Below are positions 1 to 12,800 of a stretch of DNA of 64,000 bases, piece by piece. A program made the position numbers and the translations under genes. A model generated the notes under the pieces. That model did no database searches, was not told where the DNA came from, and saw nothing but the letters and a program-made list of their open reading frames with translations. Each line of letters begins with the position of its first letter. Position 1 is the stretch's first letter. Source of the stretch: Karalla daura (lineage: Eukaryota; Chordata; Actinopteri; Chaetodontiformes; Leiognathidae); the NCBI GenBank assembly GCA_029224185.1, contig CM055188.1, positions 30,437,400 through 30,501,399 of the forward strand, read 5' to 3'.

Positions 1-1149
1 GTACATTACTGTTTTCCACAAAAATGTGAGATCTGCGTATATCATAGTTTAACAGGTCAGAAACAAGTCACTGATCCGAGTTTAAGCAAAAAGACAGTGA
101 AAAATGATATTTTTATTCATATTTAGTACTAGTAAATCTACTATTAACACTCACAGGGTAGTTTAAGTTTTAATATTTGCTTTCAGATCTTGTGTTTTCA
201 ATATGGAACAAACTGTTTTTTGTTGTTTTTTTGCCTGGTGTCGTTGATATTTATTTACCGTACAGTGAGGGATTAGAATAGTTGCTCCAGCTGTTTAGTC
301 ATGAGATTTACCTCGACAGCCATAACAACAGGCCCGTGTTTATTATTTCTCTCCATTTTTTTGCGAGAGAATTCGCAGTCGAGAGACTGACGTGTTTGAC
401 GTGAACGTGATGCCGTTGGTGCGACTTTAATGGTTCGGATCGTCCGCTAAACGTGTTCCACGTTGAGCGGTTTGAGAAACCTACCGAGACAGGCCGTGTG
501 ACTCATAAGGGATGAGTTAGGACTGGTTTCTTTGTTTGGGACTGTGTGTATGTTTGGTGACTAATCTAAACATAACATCTACCTCTGGGTTGCAGCAGAC
601 CAAATACACTCCCCGCAGACATTTCATTAGATTGTAAAACAAGCATGAAAATCCAAGAATAGTTGACATCTCTTTGACATCTTTTACAAGGTTATCCAGA
701 GTGGAAGTGACTTTTCACATGACCCTACACATCACATGACCCGACCAGCAACCATTTTAATTGAACTGGACCCCCAGTTGTAAGCGCTCCTCCCCGCAGC
801 TCCGAGTCCCCTCAGCAGTAACACAATGCTCGAAAGGGAACAGCTTCAGGCCTTTCCTTCAAATTCATTACTGTGTTGCTTTAACATAATTACTGGGAAC
901 ATTTTTGTGCCTACGCAGAACCTCAGACTGAAACCAAGAGGTTTAATAATGGTTAAGGCTCTCCTAGTTGAATGTTTGCCTGGAAAAAACAAAAAAAACT
1001 CGACTTGACTTTATTCATTAGGTGCTTTAAAAACAGCCACAGCTGGAGCAAAGCACCATACGTGAATAAGAATAGACCGTATATTGAAAACAATATAAAA
1101 GCAATTTGTGATGTTGAAAACTCTAAAACAACAGCAGAGTATCATGCTG
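1..1149. other. intergenic, nothing recognised
   Basis: AT-rich single-copy-looking DNA. I find no exon with splice sites, no RNA gene and no clear repeat. The short open frames here have no coding character. Confidence 0.4.
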
Positions 1150-1440
1150 GGTTGAAAGCCAAGGGATGAAAATGGGTTTCAAGGCGAGTTTTAAAAATGG
1201 AGAGTGAAGGGACTCGTCTGATGTGCAGTGGGAGGTCGTTCCAGAGTTTAAGACCAGCGGCAGAAAAGTCTCTGTCCCCTCTGAGCTTCCTCGGAGACCT
1301 CGGTACCTCATTTACCATTTAAAACAAATTAAAGAAATCTTAAAATGAACTCTAAAGCGGAGGGAGGCCAGGATGGGAGGGATGTCAGATGACTCAGGTT
1401 AAAGAAGATGGATTATTTGTGTCGATACAATCTTAAAACC
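1150..1440. repeat. teleost interspersed repeat, degenerate copy
   Basis: The stretch reads like a common fish repeat: a line on fattened, lower-case phrases such as the tract around 1170-1310 with gtgggaggtcgttccagag and the gcggcagaaaagtctctgtc block, followed by a purine-rich part to about 1440. The resemblance is from memory of fish genomes, so family and borders are uncertain. Confidence 0.45.
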
Positions 1441-1699
1441 CAAGTTTGAGACTGTTGGCTTCATATAATGTAGCAAAGGCCCCAAGCCAACAAAGAGAAG
1501 GTTCACATCAAGAAATCATTTTACAAAGGAGAAACTGAAATTGTTAAGGTGAACATTTGCAAAAAGAAGCATGGAAAAAAGTTTTTCTGAACCCTGTCAC
1601 CTCTAGTAAATTATGCTAAGTGATAGTGACTGAGCCCATGAGGTGGTAACCCTCATCTAAAATGTCAGGAGGGTCTGCTCAGAGCCATCTCCAGCACAC

Positions 1700-2265
1700 A
1701 AATGCTCTGGTTCCACTACCTGGTACCAGCTCTACTCTACTCTACTGACACAGCTCGACCACCTTTCCATCACAGACTAGTTCTGCCTCTTAGAGCTGCA
1801 GGTAAACACGCTAATGTGTGTCGCCCCGTCAAGCTCTCGTTGGATCTTATTGTTAGCGATGAAGGACAGAAACGTCTGCACCTCCTCTACCAAGGACCGA
1901 GGTGTCACTTTGAGGGTCGTTATTATTTGCATAATCGGGAGAAAAACAAATGTGAAACGAAGAGGAGGCGGTTGTTTTTAAAAAATGGTGGCAGACTACG
2001 TAATTATGAGACACATCATGAGACATGACCAATCTAGGGCCAGGTTTCCACTGCCTGGTTCTCACTGGGTCACTGCATCACACACAGCCCTACTCAACCC
2101 TACTCAGCCTGACTTGGCCCAGCTTGGCCCAGCTTGGCCTGGCAGGTGAGCAGCTACGAGGAAAACAGAACCAGGTTACACATTCAAAGAAATGGAAAGG
2201 CACAAAAGGCCAAGTCGACTCGAGTGGAGCCGAGCTGGTGCTACATGGTGGAAACGGGGCTAAAG
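1700..2265. repeat. fold-back MITE-like repeats, one or two copies
   Basis: Two heads of the same family occur: one at about 1706 (ggttccactacctggtacc) and one at about 2041 (caggtttccactgcctgg). The second is closed at about 2220-2262 by an inverted arm (gagtggagccgagctgg, then catggtggaaacgggg). The long GAGTCGAGCC/GGCTCGACTC-type arms are typical of non-autonomous fold-back elements in fish. A third member is at 10527-10815. Confidence 0.5.
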
Positions 2266-2329
2266 AGCGAAGGCTACAAACAAATAGGTCTCCAGCCTGT
2301 CACAGAACACACACACACATGCACCATTT

Positions 2330-2500
2330 ACTCTCACACACACAGGTATAGGGACAATAAAGAGTCTCAGACTTGTTAACTTGCATTTGGACTGTTGGAG
2401 GAATCTGAAGTACACAGAGAAAAGCCAAGCAGACACAATGAAGAACGTGCAAGCTCCACACAGAACGACCCTCAGCCCTAGCGGGATTCAAACCAGTGAC
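2330..2500 (-). repeat. teleost interspersed repeat, antisense copy
   Basis: Contains the phrases tttggactgttggaggaa, cgtgcaagctccacacag and gggattcaaaccagtgacc, which in this order are the reverse complement of a very common fish repeat. Related copies are at 13788-13990 (opposite orientation) and 15205-15460 (same orientation). Confidence 0.5.
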
Positions 2501-2933
2501 CTTGCTGTGCTATTCACCAATCAATCATTACAATATGTTTTCAGCTCAGCTTTGATGAATAACGACAAAATCTCCCAGCACAAGATGTTTAGCCAAAGAA
2601 AAAAAACAGTGTTAGTCATATATAAATTCTGGTTGTTGAAATGGTAGCTAAAAACAACACTGAACGTGATGTTGAAAAACAAGCAAAAAGACCTGAACTA
2701 TCCAAAATTATCTGCTCATACACACCTCGATTTAGTAACACAAGAAAGCGAAGACAAACAATTGTGAGTTTGCAGCGGTTTGGTGAAGTTTCACCAATGA
2801 TTGGGGAAAATAGTTCCATAGCTTCTATGTTAGCATCAGAGAACCATGGTACATTTCCCAGTGACCTTTAAATTCTCGTACACATCTTTTACTTGTGAAG
2901 GTGATAGTGTCAGCAGACGCACAGACATACGGA

Positions 2934-2964
<31 letters not shown>

Positions 2965-3109
2965 TCGACTGACTGCATGTTTCAAGGGGACGCTGCAGTG
3001 ACCTCTGACCTGCTGAGCTCAGCAGTAATGATCGAATGTTTTCGTCTTTCACTGACGTCCCCTCGTCCTGCGGTGATGAGTGGCTGTCAGTAGCAGCTAA
3101 AACACCTCA

Positions 3110-3137
3110 GTGTGTGTGTGTGTGTGTATGTGTGTGT

Positions 3138-3218
<81 letters not shown>
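3110..3218. repeat. (TG)n microsatellite
   Basis: About 109 bp of nearly pure TG with two TA interruptions near the left end. Confidence 0.95.
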
Positions 3219-3219
<1 letters not shown>

Positions 3220-3949
3220 CATCAATACATTGCTTTATTGAGGTGCCAGCACTAATTTGCAGGTATAGATATGCAAACAGTTCAGTGGTGATGGGAGAAC
3301 AATGCTGGTCCTCTTTCATTACTGTGCAGTGCAACGATCGGCTAATGAGCCTCCTCCTCATCCTGAGACGTTCTTCTTCTCTGGAACAAAGTCACACACT
3401 TTAAAATATCAGAATGTGCTTGAAGAGAAATGTTTTCTACGGCTGTTCATTGGAATTGAAATGTTTACAATGAAACTAATGATGTAATAATACCAAAGGG
3501 GAAAATGAGTGTAAAGACGTTCAGTCTCTTTCACACTTATCTCTAAGTATTGTGCTTCAGAGCAACTTAAACAATTTTGTATACACATTTGATTAAGGAA
3601 TTTTATCAATTTTATATGATTACAAATGTGTCACATATTAATGTAAAACTAATGAAAATGAGACTTCTTTATGAGATATGAGGAACACATACTGTGGCTA
3701 TCTTACATTCCCATATCCCTCGTATTTTTATCACATTAAATTACATTTGCAGAATCTGCAAACAATACCAGCAGCACAGACTATTTCTAATAGCAGCGAA
3801 AGATATTTTAACCCTATTTCTGAACGATACGGGCTCACGTAGTCGTGAAAAACAAGTAGAGAGACTTCCACAGCTGACGGAGGGGGGAGGCGGGCGGAGG
3901 GATGGGAGATAAGCAGCACCGGAAATGGAGAAGTCGAGTGAAAGAGGCG

Positions 3950-4450
3950 GCAATGGTATTAATTAAACAATGGCCATTTTAATCATAGCTAATTATATTT
4001 GCAGGCACGCGTCGAGAGGAGTTGAGGGGGCCGGGGGTGATTCTATCAGTGTCCCTGCTCATTAGCACGGCTCCTTTCATCACACAGCTCGGGTCATCTC
4101 GCAACCAGCAATAAACATCTCCATCGGAGGGTGGAGGTACTGTTAAAACACACCTGCAACGCCTGAGCCAGGCTGCCTGGGTATCAGACCACAGAGAGGT
4201 CTGTGTGTGTGTGCGTGTGGGTGTGTGTGTGTGTGTGTGTTTGTGTGGAAGGGGGGAAAAGTGCGTCTGGAGCTGCTTTCGAGCAAAGCAGAAGATGCAG
4301 AGGGAGGGGGTATATAATCGTCTGGGGTAAACTAGGGAAAATACAGGGCCACGCTGCCGCCTAACCACGTCCCCACTGGTTAAATTGTTAATTAATGTGG
4401 CATCCATTTATCAGTCAAACGGCTGCTAATTAGTCTTTTCAATCTCCTCT
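3950..4450. promoter_or_regulatory. possible conserved non-coding element(s)
   Basis: Contains clustered homeodomain-type and SOX-type cores: attaattaaacaatggcc near 3958, catagctaattatattt near 3985, and a second cluster near 4380-4435 (ttgttaattaatg, ctgctaattagtc). A (TG)n run splits the two clusters. The look is that of vertebrate developmental CNEs, but this is judged by composition only; no alignment was made. Confidence 0.3.
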
Positions 4451-4536
4451 GCCTTGAACCACATTTTAAACCCCTTTCTTGCACTCCTCCGTTGCCTTGT
4501 CAATAATCCAGCCGACAGTCTTCCCTCTGTCTCCCA

Positions 4537-4577
<41 letters not shown>

Positions 4578-4924
4578 GTCTGCCTGTTATCTCTGCTCAT
4601 TCTCATCTATAAACATTCAGGAGCTCAGATGTTGACCCTCCACTCCTGGCTGACCCTGAGGTCACTGGAAAGAAAAAAAAAAAGAGAGAGAAAAAGGACA
4701 GGGGAATTGAAGAGAAATCATCATGGCTGTGTCTTATCTCTACGAAGCAAAGGGGAGAGATTTAAATAGAGAGAAATATAGAGAAATATCTGGTGGGAAA
4801 TTGGAGTCCAGGATATGAGCACTGGGCCCCAATAAATACTGGTCAAAAACGGGCTGGAAGAAAGGAAGGCGTGATCACTGTCCCGTGTCAGATGTTTGTC
4901 TCTTATCCTGGCTTTTTTTGATGG

Positions 4925-4926
<2 letters not shown>

Positions 4927-4986
<60 letters not shown>
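4927..4986. repeat. (TG)n microsatellite
   Basis: Thirty perfect TG units. Confidence 0.95.
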
Positions 4987-4987
<1 letters not shown>

Positions 4988-5954
4988 TGAGGTGAGAGCA
5001 CACTCCCAGCTGCAGTCCCGTAACCCCCCTGTCTGTTTTCTCCTGCCACGATCAGCTACAGCTCTAAAAGCGGATTAAACAGTCCACCCAAAACCTCACC
5101 TAAGCTCAGAAAGGGACGGTGGCGTCTCGCTCTCTCTCACACTCACTCACACACACACACACACACACACACAACAGGATTATCATGCATGTTAAAACAT
5201 AGCAGAGTAAAGGCGGTGCATCCACACTCTGCATTAATGAAACGCAAGAGGATCTTTATCAAAACAAGGAGGATGAAAATAATCTTCTAACACTGGTAAA
5301 TTGGCTCGGTGTGTACAATTGTATGAAACCACAATGCATTTTGTTGTCAGTGAGGTTGTAACGCATGGGAACCAATTAATAAATGAGTGTGTTTGTTTTC
5401 TCTTATTGTTCAAGGGAGGATAACATGTACACAGAGTCACAGATAAGTTATCAGATATGGACGTAGAGGGAGCACGTGTGGCGTCACGGTCTGCCTGTGA
5501 AATCACAATATTAGGGGAATTGTTGAGGACCCGAAAAAAGATGATTCCCATTCCCGTCTCGTGATGAGACATTAGCCCGGTAATGGACGGAGAAAAAGGT
5601 TTTTAATAAAAAGTAGAATGGATGGAGACTGAAGAAAGGGGTGGAGTGAGAAAGAGAAATTGGAGAGACACAGGAGTAAAAAGCGACCGAGGCTTTTTCT
5701 TTTCTTTTTTTTTTCCTTGTCTGGTTTTCTATAAGAGGAAGGAGAGGAGATAAGACTAAAAGGACTGTCACTCAGAGGAACAATCCTCCCAGTGTCCCCT
5801 CGTGCTCCTGCTGCTCCTCCCTCCTCCCGCTCTCTCTCCAATTTCCACAGATTCCTGCTCAGATAGAGTCGCTGTTCACAGGGACAGTGTGCTGACATCA
5901 TCCGCGACACACCGACTGTCCTGCACTCTCACTGTCCCGCCGCACCACACTTCT

Positions 5955-5990
<36 letters not shown>

Positions 5991-6807
5991 GACGTCATTT
6001 CCACCATCTCCACTCGTGCAAACAGGAGAGTAAAATTAGCCAGCAATCTGTTTTCTGAGTCTCTCTACATCTCTCCCAGCGTGTATCGATCGCGTGGCCG
6101 CAGACTGTCGTGTAACGTGACTCAGCAGGTTCGTTTCACACTCGAAGCTGCTGCAGGACGTTCAACTCAGCTGCAACTAGACGCTACACTCCAGGATGGG
6201 TTCATTACACAACTGTGCTGAACCACCAGGTCAACATGCACCCGTGTACGTACATCCTTAAAATGATCTCGTGGACTTAATGTGGAGAGGTCACCCACAA
6301 CTTTCACTCTTTGGTAAATATCACTTATCATTTGTACTGATTTTATGTACTATTAGGTTGTGTCTAGTGAGTGTTCTTGTGTGATTTTTGGCTTTTTGAC
6401 AAATTAAGACAAAAATTAAGCACTTATCTATTTAAAAAAGGAGTAAAAGCAGAGACAAATTGAATAAATTGGTTTCAACCCTACTTATAGGACATCAATG
6501 TTGTGATACTGCTGTACATATGGTCCCATGACTGCACTCAGAGTTAACACTTTGAAATTAACAAATCCATTTTTGTTGAGCGAATTCAGACTGATACACG
6601 GCTACTGCATTCATCGTTATGAACGAAATTAAACACGTAACGAATGTGAGTCCAAAAACAGTCGGAGAAAGAGTTTCAAGCAGCACGATTCTGTTTTATT
6701 TGTCTTCTGAAAAGATCAGTGTTGAATTCAACTCAAGAAACTTGAAACAAAGGTATGTAAGTATGTAAATATATCATAAATCAAACAACCACTGATTCTA
6801 ACACAGG

Positions 6808-7050
6808 ACGTCGCTTCTATCCAGGAGGTTGGAAGTCATGACAACTGGACTCGTAGATTCTTGAGGTTTCTTAATTTCTGACTGGTGAAGAAGAAGAAGC
6901 CCAGCATCCCAGGATTAAATCCTGGACATTTTCACCAGTGAGACAGAGATGAAGAAGCCTCTTGGATGAGAGATGAAACGTCTTCAAGAATGTACAATGA
7001 GTCCAGTTGCCACGAGTGTGCACGACCTGGACGAATAGGAATCTCCACGG
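6808..7050. repeat. fold-back (inverted) interspersed repeat
   Basis: Left arm near 6839-6872 (caactggactcgtagattc) pairs with a right arm near 6977-7012 (ttcaagaatgtacaatgag, then tccagttgcc). The phrase gagatgaaacgtcttcaag is a hallmark of a widespread fish repeat. The outer arms (near 6808-6828 and 7026-7055) also pair imperfectly, giving a hairpin-like element of roughly 240 bp. Confidence 0.55.
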
Positions 7051-7245
7051 GACGTTGCCTTCATGTCTGCATATTTAAAGAGCAGAGATCTGAAGAAATT
7101 TGAGGGAATCTGTTTCCTTTTAGAGAGCTTATAAATGTGTTTACGCTGATTCAGGCTCAACTAATTGGAAACAAACTGGGCCAAAAAAATAAAAAAAAGT
7201 TTGCGGCAAGTCAAAAGAATTGATTTAGATGAACAAAAGAAGTGA

Positions 7246-7251
7246 TTTATT
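7246..7251 (-). other. eefsec: candidate poly(A) signal of eefsec
   Basis: TTTATT on the plus strand is AATAAA on the minus strand, 320 bp after the eefsec stop codon. It is the first canonical hexamer I see downstream of the stop; use of it is inferred. Confidence 0.4.
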
Positions 7252-7571
7252 TTCTGCGGATAAAATGCATCAGGAGATAGAAGAGCAGCTTCCACTCTTG
7301 TGATGATACAAACTGGATTAAGTCCATCTCCAAACAGGGAGATAAAACAATCATTGTTTCACATGCCTTCAGCATTCCACAATCATTGCATTTCAGCAGA
7401 CTGTCTCCCTCCCCGGAAAGAGAGGCTGATAGAAGAAACTTATCATACCCCTGATAGAGAGGCCAGTATTCCTCTCACCTCTAAAGGACCTCTGAATGTG
7501 CCCCTGCCTGTCTGACACACTGCCGTACAGAGTCAGGGGGGTAGTGGTGGTGGGGGGGAGGGGTGGGGGGG

Positions 7572-8180
7572 TCAACACTGAACCATCTTCTTATGTGGAT
7601 CGAACACATAGCGCTTGAAATGTAAGTGAATGTTAACAGGCTGAGAGTCCGCTTTGGGTTCCTCTTCATTCGCTGGTCCAGCAGCTTTGCTTCCAGCCTT
7701 CCCTTTCTTCTTGGAGGTAGAGGATAACAACTGCTTGGTTTCTGGGCAAAGACCCTCTGAGGAATAGAGAAACATTGAGGTCAAGGTATTAAAAAAAAAA
7801 AAAGGTCGCTCGTCTGTTATTGAAAAAGAAAGAGTTGAGTAACAAAACATAACACTGGCTTCATGTAATAACTCTAGATCGAGTAGACTACGAAGGTCAA
7901 CTTAATCATCTCGGTGTAAGTTTATCTGATGCTTTTCTTCCCTGTTATTTGTGCAGTAGGTGCCATATCTGTGCTTCTGTGCTCTGACCTCCAGATCAAA
8001 TGATCTCCACTGATGTAACTGATGAAAATGTGCAGAAAACCAGGTCTGGGTCTGTGTCAGTCTGCACCATCCCGGCTCTCCACGACCTGCCCCGCTTTGC
8101 AGCGAGCGTACAGAGCTGCTGCAGGACGCCCTCCACGACAAATCGTTCCAAGTTGTTCAGCATCTTTCCCTGCGTGTGCG

Positions 8181-8225
<45 letters not shown>

Positions 8226-9734
8226 TCAAGGACAGACACTGGCTGCTGGCTCTGTTTTGCACACGGATGGTAAGAAATGTTCTGGGTTCATTGCTTTTCA
8301 CGCAGGCTGTCTGACCTCACGTACAAAACGGCGCCAGCATTCTTCTTGTTATCGTTATGCCAATGTGAGGGTTGTTATGGTTGCAGCGCAGCCAGAAATC
8401 TCTTCTTGTTATCTACGATCAGCTGAAAATGTCCCATTTACCACCACAAAACGCACTCACACACCCAAACCTAAACAATTTGCGTTCACAAACAGAACGG
8501 GCAGAACAGAAATGTCACCTTTTTTCCTTCTTTTTCTTTTTTCCCCCCCTTTTTTAACACTGTTGTTCTAAAATATATTAGTTAAAAAGTATATTAAGGA
8601 AAATCTTTTTACATCTGTCATAAAAAAAAGATGCACAGATTTGAGATTCAGAAGCCAGTGAATGAAGATAAAGGCACGGAAAACGAGGATAAGTGTTTAT
8701 CGGGCAGTATTTGAGATTAACAGCCCATAAGCATCAAATATAGCTGTAATCTCATTAAACTGGAAAGAAAGATACAGTCAGAAGTCAAGTTAGATGCATT
8801 TATGAACAAGTTAACAGGTTAAAAACACTGAGCTTTCCGTGCTTTCACAAGTAGAAGTATTTAGAAATTATAATCCCTCTGTTGACGGCGATCCAAGCTT
8901 CTCAAAAGCGAAGATTTACTTTTTTATTTCTTTTTTTGCACGTCACATACTCTACAACTTCTTCCTCAATGACTGTCTACCAAACAATTAAATGAGCTAC
9001 AGACAAAACATGAGTTTGCAGACAAACTGATAACAAGAGCAATCAGTCGTTGCAGCCCAGGAAATGACGCAGGTGTAAGTAATAGGTATGAACAAGCTGA
9101 GTGACGGTGACTTGTGCAGCAGACTCTTAACTCGCTCTGTCTCGAAGAGAAAACAAATTATGAAGGAGGAAACTTGTGATGAGCGTTTGTGCAAAAGGTC
9201 TGAATCATCTTAAAGCAAAGCCTGAGAGTAAAAATGTCAGCAATAAAAGATAAATACACCTAAAACTACTGCAGTGCATTGGTCAAGTTCTGCAAGAGAT
9301 CATATTCATATATATATATATATACATATGGTTGTATCAATTATTGGACCTACCCTTATCAGCAGAATAGTGCCATCTTTGTCCTAAAGCCTGCGGGGAG
9401 TCTCACATGAACCCCACTGGACGTCTGCGCTATGTTCATGCATGCAGATGTGTGTGTCAGTGTGTCTGGGGCTTTTTGAGTATATGCAAGTGTGAGGCAG
9501 TGAAGAGGATGTAGGTGAGGTTCTCTTTCTAAATGTTTTTGTTTTCTCTTCCCTCCCGGTGTGGAGCAGTGAGTTCGGAGCAACAGAAGGTAAAATAAAC
9601 ATGGCGCAGACTTCCCCCGGAACACAGGCGATCCCCAGAGGAATCCCGGGAATGTGGCTCAGGATGTCGAACCCAAAAACTCTTACCGCATCCTGAAAAC
9701 TGCGAGCGGAGCCCCCAAAATCCAAAGAAAGATG

Positions 9735-9813
<79 letters not shown>

Positions 9814-12800
9814 GATGGAGAGGGAGGGAGAGTCAAACTAAAGCAACCACAGAGAGTGTGACTCAGCCTCCATTAGGCAGCATCAGTGGTTTGAGCAGTG
9901 AGACAAGAGGTGATAAAACAAACCGTCCCAGTTCGGGTTGTTCTTACCTAAATGCTTTGTAGAAGCTCAGAAATCTAGACTTTTCTCATCTATAGTTTGT
10001 GCTGGTGGAATCGCCTACCGGGCACTACCAGAGCAAGAGTTCAAGACCCTTCAAGACCCGACGGTTAACAGAGCATCTCCTCTCCTAACTACACTGAACT
10101 AATTCTACGTACTCCTCCTACTATGATCGCCTCTTTAAACATGGAGAAACTCTTCACTGTGTTTTTTTCTTTTGTTTTTCACTTGTTCAAGCTTAATTTT
10201 GTTGTCGTAATACTGTAGTGATGTGAGATTTATTTCAGATAATACAAGTAGATGCATGTAAGAGGTGAGATGCTGAAATGCATCTGAATAATACTTAGAT
10301 AATAAATATCTGCTAAAGTGATGGATTGGATGGATTGAAGCAAAATAGTGAAACTTATCTTTAGTTTCAATGAGTTTCAAAAAGTTTTCACTGTGGATCC
10401 GATTGCGTGATTAAGCTGTGAAGTTATCTGACCAAGTTGAAACAGCATGATTTAGTTTCAGTTTGTAGACGCACTGAGAGACAGACTTTAATCTTAACAG
10501 GCCCTGGATTTACACCAGTGGCACACTAAAGCTGCATGGTACCGGCTCGGCTCGACTTTGACCCAGGTACCAGGTGCTACTCCATACCTGGTTTAGAGGT
10601 AGCCTAGAGAGGACATCTCTAACTCAAACTCTATGGCAGTGTGGTTTCCAATGTCAATGTGTGACACGAGCCATTAAAAAACAAAACAAAGCGGCTCCTC
10701 TTCACCCACTGGGGAACCACCTCCAAGCAGGTACCAGATTCCAGGTACTTTTACATGATGGAAATGAAAACAGGTCGGGTCGAGTCGAGCCAGTAGCACG
10801 TAGAGGAAACGTGACTTTACAGTGTCATTACTGTGTTACTGTGGACTACAGTGGGTAATTTGTAATGGCGAGTTACACTCTCATCTATTTGTCATCTGAA
10901 CCGTGTAGAGCAGTATTTATTGTTTCTCGTGAGAGATGTTTTTTAGGCTCCTACGTAAACGTCTTGTGGAGTGGACCTCACCTTGTACCCGAATCTTGAA
11001 TTTGCCGCTCTGGCCGAAGCCGCCCTCGATGACCCCGGTCTCTCCCGTGGACAGCGTGACCTTCAGCCCCACAAACAGCTGCAGGTTGGTCTCCTTCTTG
11101 AACAGGTTGCGGCCAATCACAGTGTAATCATCCGTCACCTGAACACCCAAGATAGACGGAGAGAGTTTTATTAGCTGCGGCACTTGAGGGCAAAAAGAAA
11201 CATTTAATCAGAATCACATTAGTTGTTTGTCACATATGTACATAGCTACAAGGAGTTGTTTTGGTTTAAGTTGCAAAAATGAGCAAATATACAGATGCAC
11301 ACTTTAAGTTCAGGTTAGATTAAAATGATAAGAGCGGCTTACATATGAACGTGATCGAATTCTAATTGTGAGGAAATAGAAGTGTGTGTGTGTTTTTTAA
11401 GTTTGATCTCCAGTTTCCTTGTTCTGGTGTCTACGTCTTGTGGTCGGCCATGATTTCATTCATCATCGTGACAGGACGAGGAAGAAGCGCTGTTCCTCTG
11501 CCCTCATCGACTGCAACATTCGCCGTCAGACACATTCTTCGAGGCTCGCCGCCTGACTGTCTCGCTGCCTCCGTTTCATCCTCCTGCACATTTTATGCTA
11601 TATTTGTTTGTATTTCTTTCTTATCACCCATCGCTAAGTCGATCTTAACCCGCCACTAATCTGATAACATGAGGGCACCGCTCTGTCTCCAGCTCCAGCT
11701 CTGCCTCTCTTTTCTGCCTTACCCTCATTCATTCTTGAACATTTGACCCTGACGTCCCTCAACCGTGACTGATGCACTGATTAAAAAAGAAAAAAAAAAA
11801 ATTACAGTTGCTGTACACGTCTGAGAAACCGTATGAATTGTGACTGGACTCGGCCGTCATATCTCAACAATGCCAGTAATGTGTTCTTTTAAAAGAGAAA
11901 GACAGAATGAAAAAAAGAAAGGAAGAAAGAGAGAAATTCCTCAGTCTTGAAAAACATGACTGCCTCTTTCTGGGGAGGCAGATGGACGACGCACGCAGTG
12001 TCACATGACCACGGTCTGACCTCTGGTTCGTGCCGCTGCGCTCCTGAGTCACTGACTGGAGCTGTCAACAGCCCGAGGTGCTAACAGCAGGAAACTCGTT
12101 CTCACACTTGACCTCTGACCCGACCCTGCACGAGCAGCGAGGGGAGCGTCACTGTACGGCGTGGAGCAGCAGCAGACACACACAACACGCTACACTGTCC
12201 ATGCACTGGAATCACTGGGTTTTTGTTTCATTCTTAATCTTTTTCACAGACGTTTCTACCAGCATCCAGGCTCGACCTGTCTCTAAAGTGCGACTTGATT
12301 TAGTTAATTTTTGCTAATTTTTGTGTACAAGTCAAAGTTATCTGTAGAAATACACCTTTCTAGACTCCTTTCAGACAGCTGCAGAACTGTCTTTAAGTTG
12401 TTAAGTTGAAGTTAAGATGTTGTTCAAGTACAGTTTGTAATTAAATCGATACAGAACAACCATATAACAGATGTCCAAAAAATCAATTAATCTAAAGGCA
12501 AAGTTTATCAAAATAAACCTGTGGTCACAGCAAGTCACATGCATTATTCATTGTAGAAACTTCTTCAGTCAAACTTTAAAAATAAAGCCACCTGAATACC
12601 TCATTACAACACAATCAAGACTTTTTAATACTTTTTAAGGGTTTTCATGTTCCCAAAACAAACCTATCAACTTCTGTCACTTTTTAGACCCTGTGGATGC
12701 TCGGGGGCTGTGTAAAGTCCATTCCACAAACTTTTCAGATACAAAATAAGTATTAATGTCTCATAGATATGTTTTCTTGATGTTTGTTTGTATTTCTCTT

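Larger units (their letters stand above)
2501..6800. other. intergenic with microsatellites and CNE-like sequence
   Basis: No exon is seen. The interval holds several dinucleotide runs (about 2936-2960, 3110-3218, 4200-4240, 4537-4577, 4927-4986, 5139-5173, 5957-5987). Between about 3950 and 4450 lies non-repetitive sequence rich in homeodomain-type TAAT/ATTA cores. The rest is unremarkable. Confidence 0.5.

Noticed and set aside
3036..3404. Frames of 84-122 residues rich in Cys-Val or Thr-His
   Set aside because: Translation of a (TG)n/(CA)n microsatellite. The same applies to frames at 4896, 9384, 31232-31850, 41627, 44660 and 45381.
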